From Aureispira sp. CCB-E (GTDB taxonomy: Bacteria; Bacteroidota; Bacteroidia; Chitinophagales; Saprospiraceae): a stretch of 64,000 nt of DNA. This document shows, in pieces, positions 35,526 through 44,540 of the stretch. The notes under the pieces were generated by a model that searched no databases, was not told the DNA's origin, and was given only the letters and a program-made list of their open reading frames with translations. The DNA is taken from contig NZ_CP133671.1 of assembly GCF_031326345.1 (NCBI RefSeq), positions 4,030,001 to 4,094,000 on the forward strand, given 5' to 3'. Both the position numbers and the translations under genes were made by a program. Position 1 is the stretch's first letter, and every line of letters starts with the position of its first letter.

Positions 35526-36299
35526 ATGTCAAAGAATCGTTTTATGTCCTCTTCTAACCCCTTTGTTGGCGAACAAGCCTTTGCTAAAAGCGCACAACAA
35601 GATTTGGGAATTACTAAGAGTTCTTCTAATGGGCTGATGACGGTACAAGGCGCTGTAAATAAATCTTTGATACTAACAGGTATCTTAATTATTACAGCAA
35701 TGGTTTCAGCCATCTATGTGCCCTTTTCCATGCCTTTGTTCTACGGAACTATGTTTGTTGGCTTGGGATTATCTTTAGCTTCTTTTATGAAGCCAACATT
35801 AGCTCCAATTACGGCACCATTATATGCTGTTGTCGAGGGAGTTTTTGTAGGAACAATTTCATACCTTTTTGCAGAAATGATTGATCCCTCAATCGTGTTA
35901 AATGCTGTTTTGTTAACAGCGCTGTGTTTGGGATCTATGTTGGTTGCCTACAAAACAGGTTTGATTAAAGCAACTCAAAAATTCCGTGCCATTATTACCA
36001 CAGCAACAGGTGCTATCATGATGATTTATCTGTTGAGTATGGTGTTGAGAATGTTTGGCATTACTATTCCTTATCTACACGAAGGTGGAGCTATTGGAAT
36101 TGGGATTAGTTTGTTCATCATTGGAATTGCTTCACTGAACTTGATTCTTGATTTTGACAACATTGAAAGAGGTGCTCAAATGGGTGCTCCAAAGTACATG
36201 GAGTGGGTTTCTGCATTAGGACTTTTAATTACTTTAGTATGGATTTATATCGAAATTCTACGTCTATTAGCAGTTATTGCTGCCAATAGTAGCGACTAA
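35526..36299 (+). CDS. Bax inhibitor-1 / YccA-family membrane protein
   Basis: A 257-residue protein with a polar N-terminus and seven hydrophobic segments, in the BI-1/YccA (TMBIM) family. ALYAVVEGVFVGTISYLF and the final DFDNIERGAQMGAPKYMEW are hallmark segments; the last contains the Asp residues that act as a pH-sensitive calcium-leak gate in characterised homologues. In bacteria these proteins affect membrane protein quality control or ion leak. It is a single gene with its own terminator. Confidence 0.9.
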   Translation: MSKNRFMSSSNPFVGEQAFAKSAQQDLGITKSSSNGLMTVQGAVNKSLILTGILIITAMVSAIYVPFSMPLFYGTMFVGLGLSLASFMKPTLAPITAPLYAVVEGVFVGTISYLFAEMIDPSIVLNAVLLTALCLGSMLVAYKTGLIKATQKFRAIITTATGAIMMIYLLSMVLRMFGITIPYLHEGGAIGIGISLFIIGIASLNLILDFDNIERGAQMGAPKYMEWVSALGLLITLVWIYIEILRLLAVIAANSSD

Positions 36300-36321
36300 T
36301 TAAAATCTTAATCTCTTTTAT

Positions 36322-36355
36322 AAACCTGCTAGTATACAACTATTCTAGCAGGTTT
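36322..36355 (+). terminator. Intrinsic terminator after the Bax inhibitor-1 gene
   Basis: Perfect 11-bp stem AAACCTGCTAG / CTAGCAGGTTT (36322-36332 with 36345-36355), a 12-nt loop and ATTTTTTTATT after it, 23 bp past the stop. Confidence 0.88.
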
Positions 36356-36507
36356 ATTTTTTTATTATCAGAAGGCTATCTGTGTAAAGAGTTTATGTTT
36401 TTTAATAATTATTTAGAAAAATATAGTTAATAAGTACTCGTAATAGGCAATCTATAAGATTGTTCTTTAAATATTAGAGAGCACTTATACAAATTGAATA
36501 ATAAAAA

Positions 36508-36903
36508 ATGACATCTAAATTAGAAAAGGTACGAGTAGATAAGTGGCTATGGGCAGTGCGAATTTTTAAAAGTCGTACTTTAGCTACTAATGCTTGTAAG
36601 AGTAACAAGGTAATGATTGACGGAGTGGCATTGAAGCCTTCTAGTTCAATAGAAAGAGGCATGACGCTACAAGTAAAAAAAGAAGGCTATAATATGACCT
36701 ATAAAGTAGTTGATTTGTTGGAGAAGAGAGTATCTGCAACTTTAGCAGAGCCTTGTTACGAAAACCTAACTCCAGAGGAAGAGCTTAACAAATTTAAAGA
36801 TTGGTATTTGTTTCACAAAGGAAGCGCAGAGGTAAGGCAAAAAGGAGCTGGTCGCCCAACTAAGCGAGAGCGAAGAGAAATGGATAAGTTTAAGAATAAA
36901 TAA
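36508..36903 (+). CDS. S4-domain RNA-binding protein (Hsp15-like)
   Basis: A 131-residue protein starting with an S4 domain: VRVDKWLWAVRIFKSRTLAT, then SNKVMIDG, which is the Hsp15/RlmS4 pattern. The C-terminus is very basic (GAGRPTKRERREMDKFKNK). Escherichia coli Hsp15 binds the 50S subunit carrying a blocked nascent chain and frees the stalled peptidyl-tRNA; the same ribosome-rescue role is plausible here. It is a single gene with no clear operon partner. Confidence 0.87.
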   Translation: MTSKLEKVRVDKWLWAVRIFKSRTLATNACKSNKVMIDGVALKPSSSIERGMTLQVKKEGYNMTYKVVDLLEKRVSATLAEPCYENLTPEEELNKFKDWYLFHKGSAEVRQKGAGRPTKRERREMDKFKNK

Positions 36904-37101
36904 CCTATTTTTAGTTCTTCTTCTGAAATTTAAGGGGTTTTACCCAACTAACTTATGCTAAAATTAGTTTACTATACTATAGCAAAAGCCCCAATCAATC
37001 TTTAAAAATCGTTAGTTTGGGGCGATTTTTGCAGCAACTTTTAGTCAGAGTCTACATTTCAGAGCTATCTTGAATAGACAATCACCAACGGGATATTTAC
37101 C
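36904..37101. other. Short intergenic region with candidate hairpins
   Basis: GCCCCAA near 36990 and TTTGGGGC near 37016 can pair, as can AAAAATCG and CGATTTTT in the same stretch, giving alternative stems. The first is a likely terminator of the S4 gene. No gene is supported. Confidence 0.4.
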
Positions 37102-39936
37102 ATGAAGAAACAGTTTAGCTTATTACTTTTAATCATTGCCCTACCGCTTTCATTATGGGCAACGCACAATCGATCAGGAGAAATGACCTACCGACAAATA
37201 GGTCAAAACACCATAGAATTAACAATTACAACATATACTAAAACAAGTGGTCAAAGTATTCAAGCAGACCGAGATCGATTAACTGTTAATTGGGGGGACG
37301 GAAGTCCAGAAGAAGAAATTTTGCGAACTAGCTTTGTTTCCATTTTTAATGACATACAGGAGAATGTTTATATCGGAAGACATTCTTACCCTGGTGCAAA
37401 CCCTATTCCTGGGCAACCATATGTTATTTCTATGCAAGACCCCAATCGAAATGACAATATCCTTAATATAAATGGAGGGGCATCTGTTAACGTGCAGTTT
37501 TACCTACAAACGGAGGTGTTTTTGTTTAACCCTTCTTTTTTTGGTTACAATAGCTCTCCCATTCTTTTAGAGAAGCCCGTAGATTTTGGTGTTGTTGGGC
37601 AAGTATTTCAGCATACACCTAACGGATTTGATCCAGATGGAGATAGCATTGCTTACGAATTAATTACCCCAATGCAAGATAGGGGTGTTGCTGTACCTGG
37701 ATATCAATTGGTGACGGATATTTCTCCTGGTGCAAATAATCAATTTTCTTTTGATGTAACCACGGGGTTGTTTACTTGGAATGCTCCACAACAAGCAGGA
37801 GAATATAATATTGCGATACTAGTCAAGTCGTATAGGAATGGGCAATATCTAGGAGGAATCGTTCGAGATATTCAAATAAAAATAGAATCAGCGGTCAATC
37901 GACCGCCAGAATTGGAAGTGATTGCTGATATCTGTGTAGAAGCGGGAAGCCTGATAGAGTTTGATGTCAAAGCTTGGGATATAGACCTGCCTCCTCAAAC
38001 TGTAACGTTAACTGCAACAGGTGGAGCTTTGTCTCCTTCTATTGTATCGCCAGCAACGTTTACCAATGTCTCAGGAACTGCTCCAGCCGCTTTTCCTTTA
38101 ACAAGTACTTTTCGTTGGCAAACAGCTTGCGAGCATATTCAACAACAACCTTGGCAAATTGTTTTTAAAGCAAAGGATGATTATATGCAAGGAAGTACCA
38201 ACGCTTCTTTGGCTACGTTTAAAGTGGTTCAAATTAGAATAATAGCTCCCCCTCCCCAAAACTTGCAAGCTACCGTAACTACTAATCAAGCTGCTCTGAC
38301 TTGGGACGCTCCTTATATTTGTGAAAATTCAGTTAATTTCTTTGGCTTTACGGTATGGCGTAAAACGGGATGTGATAACTTTGTACCCGATTCTTGCCAA
38401 ATAAGCTTAGGAGGGCAAGGATATACACAAATTAATAGTGGCTTTGTTACAGGAGCTGCAGGGGGAAGTTATACCTATATTGATAATACAATACAAAGTG
38501 GAACATCTTATAGTTATCGAATCTTGGGGGAATTTGCAACTCCAATTTATTATAATGGCGTGGTCACGAATTATCATAGTCCAGTTTCAGGCAAAACATC
38601 AGATGAAATTTGTATCGAAACAAGGGAAGACTTGCCCACAATTATTAATGTCGATGTAGAAAGTACTAGTCCGACAGCAGGAGAAATTTTTGTGCGTTGG
38701 ACAAAACCAATAGCCGAGGAGTTAGATACGTTATTCAATGTACCACCATACCGTTATGAATTGTATCAATCGGATGATATGGCAGGGAACAATTTTGGAA
38801 CAACTCCAATTTATTCGTCTCCTTCTTATAGTGCATTTTACTTAGCAAATGACACTTTCTTTACCGCAACAGGCTTAAATACCTTAGACAAACCTTACAG
38901 TTATCATGTGATGTTCTTTGCAGGAACAGACACCATTGGGACAACGAAAAATGCATCTTCTATTTATCTAGAGGTTGCATCTACTAATCAACAAAATAAC
39001 CTTTCATGGACAGAGATGGTTCCTTGGCAAAACACAGCTTATGTGGTTTATCAAGAGTCTCCTCTTGGTTCAAATACTTATATAGCATTAGATACTGTAA
39101 CAGTCCCAGCATATCGGCACACGGGGTTAACGAATGGAGAAGAATATTGTTATCGAGTGATGAGCATTGGTTCTTATAATACCAATACAACACCAGATTC
39201 TTTATTTAATAAATCACAAAAAGCTTGTGGTGTACCTTTAGATACCATTGCACCATGTCCGCCTGATCCTTCAGCAATTGTTGCTATTTCTAGTTGTAAC
39301 AAACTACAAGACGATTCAAATAACCCAGATAGACAACCCTGCCAAGGAAATATAACAAACCCAGATTTCTTGTATAATGAAATTACTTGGTCGAATAACC
39401 CAGATCCTTGTGCTAGTGATGTCGCAAAATTTAAAGTTTATTTTGCTCCTTACTGTGATGGGAATTATACACTGGTTTATGAGTCTCAAGGGTTGACAGA
39501 CACCTCTTTTCAACATGTTCCTTCTCCCACGAATCTAGCTGGTTGCTATTATATTACATCTGTTGATTCTGTAGAAGTAAATGGAGGCGGAAATGAAAGT
39601 GATCCGAGTAATGTTATCCTAACAGACAACTGCCCATTTTACGATTTACCAAATACGTTTACCCCCAATGGAGATGGTTCTAATGACTTTTTTAAACCTT
39701 GTTTGATTTATCGTTATGTCCGAAGCGTAGAATTTCAAGTGACGAATCGTTGGGGACAAGTGGTGTTTGAAACCAACGACCCTGCCATCAATTGGGATGG
39801 AAAAGATCAGAATACGGGACAGGATTTGCCAGAAGGTGTTTATTTTTATACTTGTAATGTAGAACAAAATTGTATGTCCTGTGAGGCTATAAAGCCATTT
39901 AAAGGATATATTCATATTATTCGGTCTGCAAATTAG
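37102..39936 (+). CDS. Large secreted protein with gliding-motility-associated C-terminal domain (T9SS type B)
   Basis: A 944-residue protein with a signal peptide (MKKQFSLLLLIIALPLSLWA). The N-terminal region (THNRSGEMTYRQIG) is one seen in many Bacteroidota surface proteins. Cadherin/PKD-like sections follow (FDPDGDSIAYELITPM), and then fibronectin III-like domains (PPQNLQATVTTNQAALTWDA; NNLSWTEM). The CHU_C domain closes it: LPNTFTPNGDGSNDFFKP, FQVTNRWGQVVFE, NWDGKDQNTGQDLPEGVYFY. That domain is a T9SS export and attachment signal. It is likely a surface adhesin or structural protein; its ligand is unknown. Confidence 0.9.
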   Translation: MKKQFSLLLLIIALPLSLWATHNRSGEMTYRQIGQNTIELTITTYTKTSGQSIQADRDRLTVNWGDGSPEEEILRTSFVSIFNDIQENVYIGRHSYPGANPIPGQPYVISMQDPNRNDNILNINGGASVNVQFYLQTEVFLFNPSFFGYNSSPILLEKPVDFGVVGQVFQHTPNGFDPDGDSIAYELITPMQDRGVAVPGYQLVTDISPGANNQFSFDVTTGLFTWNAPQQAGEYNIAILVKSYRNGQYLGGIVRDIQIKIESAVNRPPELEVIADICVEAGSLIEFDVKAWDIDLPPQTVTLTATGGALSPSIVSPATFTNVSGTAPAAFPLTSTFRWQTACEHIQQQPWQIVFKAKDDYMQGSTNASLATFKVVQIRIIAPPPQNLQATVTTNQAALTWDAPYICENSVNFFGFTVWRKTGCDNFVPDSCQISLGGQGYTQINSGFVTGAAGGSYTYIDNTIQSGTSYSYRILGEFATPIYYNGVVTNYHSPVSGKTSDEICIETREDLPTIINVDVESTSPTAGEIFVRWTKPIAEELDTLFNVPPYRYELYQSDDMAGNNFGTTPIYSSPSYSAFYLANDTFFTATGLNTLDKPYSYHVMFFAGTDTIGTTKNASSIYLEVASTNQQNNLSWTEMVPWQNTAYVVYQESPLGSNTYIALDTVTVPAYRHTGLTNGEEYCYRVMSIGSYNTNTTPDSLFNKSQKACGVPLDTIAPCPPDPSAIVAISSCNKLQDDSNNPDRQPCQGNITNPDFLYNEITWSNNPDPCASDVAKFKVYFAPYCDGNYTLVYESQGLTDTSFQHVPSPTNLAGCYYITSVDSVEVNGGGNESDPSNVILTDNCPFYDLPNTFTPNGDGSNDFFKPCLIYRYVRSVEFQVTNRWGQVVFETNDPAINWDGKDQNTGQDLPEGVYFYTCNVEQNCMSCEAIKPFKGYIHIIRSAN

Positions 39937-40037
39937 ATTCGATAAGCACGGAAAGGATTTCTAATTGTTTTTTTGATAAAATGATGATAAGGAGTGAAGT
40001 AAAAAAAAATCTTATTTCCTTTTCTTCAAAAAAATGT

Positions 40038-40045
40038 TAAATTTG
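40038..40045 (+). promoter_or_regulatory. Candidate -7 box TAAATTTG
   Basis: TAAATTTG fits TAnnTTTG and lies 51 bp before the start codon of the YwqK-like gene. The -33 region is not clear. Confidence 0.4.
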
Positions 40046-40096
40046 TTTTACTTTGATAGTCCCAACAAATGATTCAAAAGCAAATTCCCTTATATA

Positions 40097-41059
40097 ATGA
40101 AAGTACTTACAACATTTTTTTGCAGTTTATTTTTTTTCCAATTGCTAGCTCAAGATGTAAAAAAAGAACTCTATGACGATGGACGAACTAAGGCAGAAGG
40201 AGCATACACTTCGGCAAAGTTTAAAACAGGGGTTTGGAAATATTATTACAAAAACGGCAACCTAGAAGCGGAAGGCAATTATAACGGAAAAGAAGCCGGA
40301 AAATCAATTGATGTTATTCGAAAAGGTCGAAATTCGGCTATAGATGACAAATCTTCTGTTCGTAATGGCAAGTGGACCTTTTATTATAGTAATGGAAAGA
40401 AAAAGGGCACTGCTTCTTACGAAGATGGTTGCCCCAAAGGATTGTTAGTAAAGTGGTACAAGACAGGAGAAAAAATGGAGGAAGCAGAGTACGTCGATTG
40501 CAAACCAATGGGGAATAAAAAAGTTTGGGCAAAAGATGGTTGGTTAAAATATGAGACAATTCATGAGGGAAACGGTCGTTCAATGGAGATTGAATGGTAC
40601 GAAAGTGGAGAGAAAAAATCTGCAATTCCATATAAAAATGGTCAACAATATGGGCGAGTAAAACGTTGGTATGAAAATGGGCAAAAAGAAGAGGATGTCA
40701 TGATGAAAAATACCAGAGTGCATGGCTCTTATCGTTCTTGGTACTCCAACGGAAATAAGCAACGAGAATTTTTTTCTATAAATAATGTCATGAGTGGGGA
40801 GTATAGAGAATGGGACAAAGAAGGAAAGTTGTTATGGGAAATCATAGAATTGACGGACGAAAAGAAGATTTTAATCAAAAGTTACTGGTCCAATGGTCAA
40901 CTTAAAATGCAAGGAAAATCAGATATGCCACAATCCTTAAGTATCCACCAATGGTCCCAAACCCGTCAAGGGTATTGGACATACTGGTACAAAGACGGTA
41001 CTGTTACTAAGTCTGAGAAATACTCTAGTGGTCAATTACTGACGGTAGAAATGCCTTAG
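40097..41059 (+). CDS. Secreted YwqK / MORN-repeat protein
   Basis: A 320-residue protein with a signal peptide (MKVLTTFFCSLFFFQLLAQ) and about ten MORN-like units of the type GxWxxYYxNGxxxxEGxY (for example KTGVWKYYYKNGNLEAEGNY). Databases often name such proteins YwqK-family antitoxins, but that name comes from one Bacillus example; no toxin partner is next to this gene. The signal peptide places it outside the cytoplasm, which argues against an antitoxin role. Function unknown. Confidence 0.82.
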   Translation: MKVLTTFFCSLFFFQLLAQDVKKELYDDGRTKAEGAYTSAKFKTGVWKYYYKNGNLEAEGNYNGKEAGKSIDVIRKGRNSAIDDKSSVRNGKWTFYYSNGKKKGTASYEDGCPKGLLVKWYKTGEKMEEAEYVDCKPMGNKKVWAKDGWLKYETIHEGNGRSMEIEWYESGEKKSAIPYKNGQQYGRVKRWYENGQKEEDVMMKNTRVHGSYRSWYSNGNKQREFFSINNVMSGEYREWDKEGKLLWEIIELTDEKKILIKSYWSNGQLKMQGKSDMPQSLSIHQWSQTRQGYWTYWYKDGTVTKSEKYSSGQLLTVEMP

Positions 41060-41097
41060 AAGGTTGAAAGCAAATATAATTTTGATAAATAAGATGC

Positions 41098-41124
41098 AAG
41101 GAGTGCGATGCGCTCCTTTTTTAG
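41098..41124 (+). terminator. Intrinsic terminator after the MORN-repeat gene
   Basis: AAGGAGTGC and GCGCTCCTT pair (one G-U) around a tight loop, followed by a T run, about 40 bp past the stop. Confidence 0.78.
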
Positions 41125-41191
41125 TTTGGAGTTTTATCGCGATGAAAATTGTATCAATAATTACTCATTAGCTTAATTAAGAATATACCTA

Positions 41192-42334
41192 ATGGAAGAT
41201 GTTCGTTTTAATCGTTCGCAACGCTGGAGGCTAGTGTTGGGCAAAAAAGCAGAGGAGGAAGATCAAATTGCTTTGAGTGCAGAAGGGATGGAAATAGACG
41301 CAGCTTTAGATGCGTTGTACGAATCTGGACAAAAAGGCGGTCTAGGAAATTCTGCACCAAAAGTTAATCGTTGGCTGGGGGATATACGAAAATATTTCCC
41401 GTCTCAAGTTGTTCAAGTAATGCAAAAAGATGCCCTTGAAAATTTAGGGCTAAAACAAATGTTGCTAGAACCAGAAATGCTAGAAAGTGTTGATGCCGAT
41501 GTGCATCTAGTAGGGACACTCTTATCTCTGAATAGCGTTATTCCTAGCAAAACTAAAGAAACTGCTCGTTTGGTTGTTCGAAAAGTTGTAGAGGATTTAA
41601 AAAAACGCTTAGAATATCCATTATTAGAAGCTATTAAAGGAGCCTTAAACCAAGCCGTTCGTAATAGAAGACCCAAATTTAAAGAAATAAACTGGGGCAA
41701 AACCATTCGTGCCAATTTAAAACATTATCAAACAGAATATAAAACTATTATCCCACATCAATTGATTGGTTATGGGAAAAAAGGGCAGGCATTAAAAGAA
41801 ATTATTTTGTGCATTGATCAAAGTGGTTCTATGGCTAGTTCTGTTGTTTATTCTAGTATTTTTGCTGCTGTTTTGGCTTCTTTGCCAGCTATAAAAACTC
41901 ATATGGTTGTTTTTGATACTGCTGTAGCTGATTTAACCAAAGATATGGATGATCCTGTAGATTTATTGTTTGGTACGCAACTGGGTGGGGGAACAGATAT
42001 TCACAAAGCGTTGAATTATGTGGAGACTTTGGTTCGGAATCCAGAAGATACTATTCTAATTTTAATTTCAGATTTGTACGAAGGTGGAAATGAGGAAAAA
42101 ATGCTCCAACAAGCTAAAAAGATACAAAAAAAAGGCGTGAACTTTATCTCGCTATTGGCTTTGAGTGATGAAGGGGCACCTATCTACGATAAGCAAGTAG
42201 CCGCTCGTTATGCCAACTTAAATATTCCTGTTTTTGCTTGTACGCCTGATTTGTTTCCAAGTATGATGGCTGCTGCACTCAAAAAGGAAGACATGTATCT
42301 TTGGATGGCAAAAAATGATATTGTAAAACGCTAA
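41192..42334 (+). CDS. Cytoplasmic VWA-domain protein
   Basis: A 380-residue protein. The C-terminal half is a von Willebrand factor A domain with a complete MIDAS metal site: DxSxS at Asp209-Ser211-Ser213 in LCIDQSGSMAS, a Thr in GGGTDIHKAL and an Asp in LISDLYEGG. The N-terminal half is helical. There is no signal peptide or membrane segment. This type of VWA protein usually sits beside a MoxR-type AAA ATPase, a DUF5682 or SWIM protein, as a chaperone-like system; none of these is in the neighbourhood, so partners would be upstream or elsewhere. Function inferred only at domain level. Confidence 0.82.
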   Translation: MEDVRFNRSQRWRLVLGKKAEEEDQIALSAEGMEIDAALDALYESGQKGGLGNSAPKVNRWLGDIRKYFPSQVVQVMQKDALENLGLKQMLLEPEMLESVDADVHLVGTLLSLNSVIPSKTKETARLVVRKVVEDLKKRLEYPLLEAIKGALNQAVRNRRPKFKEINWGKTIRANLKHYQTEYKTIIPHQLIGYGKKGQALKEIILCIDQSGSMASSVVYSSIFAAVLASLPAIKTHMVVFDTAVADLTKDMDDPVDLLFGTQLGGGTDIHKALNYVETLVRNPEDTILILISDLYEGGNEEKMLQQAKKIQKKGVNFISLLALSDEGAPIYDKQVAARYANLNIPVFACTPDLFPSMMAAALKKEDMYLWMAKNDIVKR

Positions 42335-42339
42335 TAAAA

Positions 42340-42374
42340 TTTGAAGCTCTAGGAATACATCCTAGAGCTTCAAA
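42340..42374. terminator. Bidirectional terminator between VWA and ChaN-like genes
   Basis: Perfect 15-bp stem TTTGAAGCTCTAGGA / TCCTAGAGCTTCAAA (42340-42354 with 42360-42374) with a 5-nt loop ATACA, between two convergent genes. Confidence 0.88.
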
Positions 42375-42381
42375 TGATTGC

Positions 42382-43251
42382 CTAATACGTTTTTGTCATG
42401 CGTTCTGGAACTGCTAAAATATAATCGGCTTTGTTGATATGGTCTTGATTTAATTTATCTATTCGTTCTTGCTCTACCGTACTAATAACAACAATTTTTA
42501 AATCTGGTTTTAATTGGCGTAAGTACCAGACGATACCTTCTTTGTTATCAGAATGAAAGTTACCATTAAAATGTAAAAACAACTCCCCCTCACTCCAATT
42601 GCCATAAATGAAATGCGCCATAGTTGCGTCCTTAATCATCTGCGCTTGTGGGTAATATTTGGGGTTCTCAGTCATTCCATGCATGTTCATTTCTAACATG
42701 CTTTTGTAACAAGACAAGTCATAGTCTTCTTTTATGGGTAAGGGAGCAATAAAAACTTTGGAGTATTCAGGCAATTTTTCTAGATGTTCCAAGCCATTTC
42801 TGAACACAGCAGATGCATAACGTCTAGGAACGTTTGTAGCAATAAAGCTTAAACTGTTCTCTTTGGCAAAGGAAACGAGCCCCTTGTAATCTGTTTGGTA
42901 ATTGGACCATAGTCGCGCTTCTTTTTCAAAGCTTTTTTCAGAAATGAAATTTTCTATGTACTCGTTTAGGAGTAGTTGGTTATCTGTTTCAAACATCTCA
43001 GCCCCCAAGACAAGGTTTTGAATTTCTTTTGCATATAAATCTCTGGTAACTTCTAATTGTAACCAGTGACAAATAGGATTGTTGTGCAGCTCTCCGAAAA
43101 AAACAATATCAGCTTGTTCTAAGTCTTTTATCATTTTAGAATAAGCAACTTCTTTTCCTTTATTATTAAATAGATTGTACGCCTTAGGTTGTGCAAAAGT
43201 AGTTGTTGACAAAGCTAAGAGTAAACATAAAATTCGAGTAATTGTGATCAT
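42382..43251 (-). CDS. ChaN-family protein (putative heme-binding)
   Basis: A 289-residue protein with a signal peptide (LCLLLALSTTTFAQ). It shows the ChaN motifs VFFGELHNNPICHWLQLE and LGAEMFETDNQLLLNEYIE, plus HFNGNFHSDNKEGIVWYL toward the end. Campylobacter ChaN binds heme and is iron-regulated; the fold is shared with EreA-like hydrolases, with His and Glu residues at the active site. Its start overlaps the stop of the upstream gene by 4 bp (43248-43251), so the two are co-translated. There is no Cys for a lipoprotein anchor in the signal region. Confidence 0.85.
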   Translation of the reverse strand: MITITRILCLLLALSTTTFAQPKAYNLFNNKGKEVAYSKMIKDLEQADIVFFGELHNNPICHWLQLEVTRDLYAKEIQNLVLGAEMFETDNQLLLNEYIENFISEKSFEKEARLWSNYQTDYKGLVSFAKENSLSFIATNVPRRYASAVFRNGLEHLEKLPEYSKVFIAPLPIKEDYDLSCYKSMLEMNMHGMTENPKYYPQAQMIKDATMAHFIYGNWSEGELFLHFNGNFHSDNKEGIVWYLRQLKPDLKIVVISTVEQERIDKLNQDHINKADYILAVPERMTKTY

Positions 43252-44051
43252 TGATTTTCTTCTAGATTAAATTTGTAATTAAATTCTTCGGGGGCTTCAT
43301 AAAATTTGTACCGACAACCAATTCCAATATTCAATGTAAAAATGGTAGTTTGGTTTTGGGCAACGGAACTCTTTTGTTCCAAAACAGGTTGCTGCACCAT
43401 GTTTTGACCGTTTAAGGCAAATCGTTCTTCCAGTAAGTCCCCTTTTCTTAAACCTGCGGCATATAAAATAGCAGCATTAGCAAACATACTAAATTTAGGT
43501 GTAAAATGATAACCGACAGAGAAACTCGCTTGCACAGCCCCCACGGGATCTATTCCGTAAGACCAAGTCAATACCTCTAATGTATCTAGTATTATATCTG
43601 CACTAGTAATATTTCCTCCAGAATATCCTAGTATCCCTGCACTTGCTCCTATACTATAATAGAGCTTTTTTTTACTGGAAAAATGAATGCCAATCAAGCT
43701 GTAAAGAGAATTCCAAGGACTTCCTTCCAACTTGAAAAGAGAAAAATGCAATCGGGATGCTTCAGACTGAAAGCTGTGGTGCATGTACCCGAATGTTAAG
43801 CCGATTCTCCATGGAGAAGATGGCATTGGTGTAAAACTACCTAACAATTCTACGTGTCCTCCGATGTCTGCTGCGGAGCGATCATCACTAATATTGGTTA
43901 GTAGACGATATTTGCCTAGAGGAATTGATATCCCTCCTCGTACTCGCAGATCAAATTTAGCTTGAAATGTTTTGCCGTTGTCAATTCCATCTAACTGGGC
44001 TGTTGCTATTGTAGAATTGAGCGATAGGATAAGTATAATAAGATACATCAT
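43248..44051 (-). CDS. Predicted outer-membrane beta-barrel protein
   Basis: A 267-residue protein with a signal sequence (MMYLIILILSLNSTIATAQ) and alternating aromatic/hydrophobic strands (WRIGLTFGYMHHSF, YSIGASAGILGYSGG, FTLNIGIGCRYKFYE) that resemble an eight-stranded OmpW/OmpA-like barrel. It overlaps the ChaN-like gene by 4 bp, so the pair may act together at the envelope, for example in iron or heme handling (inference). No family is recognised with certainty. Confidence 0.7.
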   Translation of the reverse strand: MMYLIILILSLNSTIATAQLDGIDNGKTFQAKFDLRVRGGISIPLGKYRLLTNISDDRSAADIGGHVELLGSFTPMPSSPWRIGLTFGYMHHSFQSEASRLHFSLFKLEGSPWNSLYSLIGIHFSSKKKLYYSIGASAGILGYSGGNITSADIILDTLEVLTWSYGIDPVGAVQASFSVGYHFTPKFSMFANAAILYAAGLRKGDLLEERFALNGQNMVQQPVLEQKSSVAQNQTTIFTLNIGIGCRYKFYEAPEEFNYKFNLEENQ

Positions 44052-44540
44052 AGTGCCAAATTAAGATGAGTAGCCTTGGTAAGGCTTGCCAAAGGGGCTT
44101 ATAGAAAGATAGGGATTTTTGTTAAATTCTAGGTTCCTTTTTTGTGGTATTAATATTTAATTAAAAATAATATTGCATAGAACGGTCTAGTTTATAAAGT
44201 TGCAGGATTCGAATTCTTCTATTTTTGTAAACTCAAGGGAGCTCCTAATTCTTGTTTTTGAGGTGATATATAAATGGTTTAAACGTTTATTTTGCTTCAT
44301 CTGCGAATTGCTCACTGTTGGGGCTTTTGACGAGCTAAAAAAGCATAAAAATGAAGCGAAAGAACAAGTTTTACATGTTTGTTATTAAAAAATATATAAA
44401 TAGATGTTTTTCAAGTTTTTAGGTGTTATTTATTTCTTTTTTTTATTAGGAAAATACTACTCGTTTTTGTACCTTTGCAAGGTTGATTTCAATTAGACCC
44501 ATCGTGAATGGGGTACCAAAAAAAATAAACAAAAAAAAGT
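44052..44540. promoter_or_regulatory. Intergenic region with gyrA promoter
   Basis: 489 bp without a convincing gene. The -7 box TACCTTTG at 44470-44477 lies 63 bp before the gyrA start and is identical to the box before the T9SS-LRR gene. The rest is AT-rich and shows no other structure that I can support. Confidence 0.55.

Noticed and set aside
40097-41059. Toxin-antitoxin system suggested by the usual YwqK name
   Set aside because: No toxin gene is adjacent and the protein has a signal peptide.
44200-44388. Open frame of 62 codons before gyrA
   Set aside because: It starts with TTG, has no recognisable motif and overlaps the region that should hold the gyrA upstream control elements.
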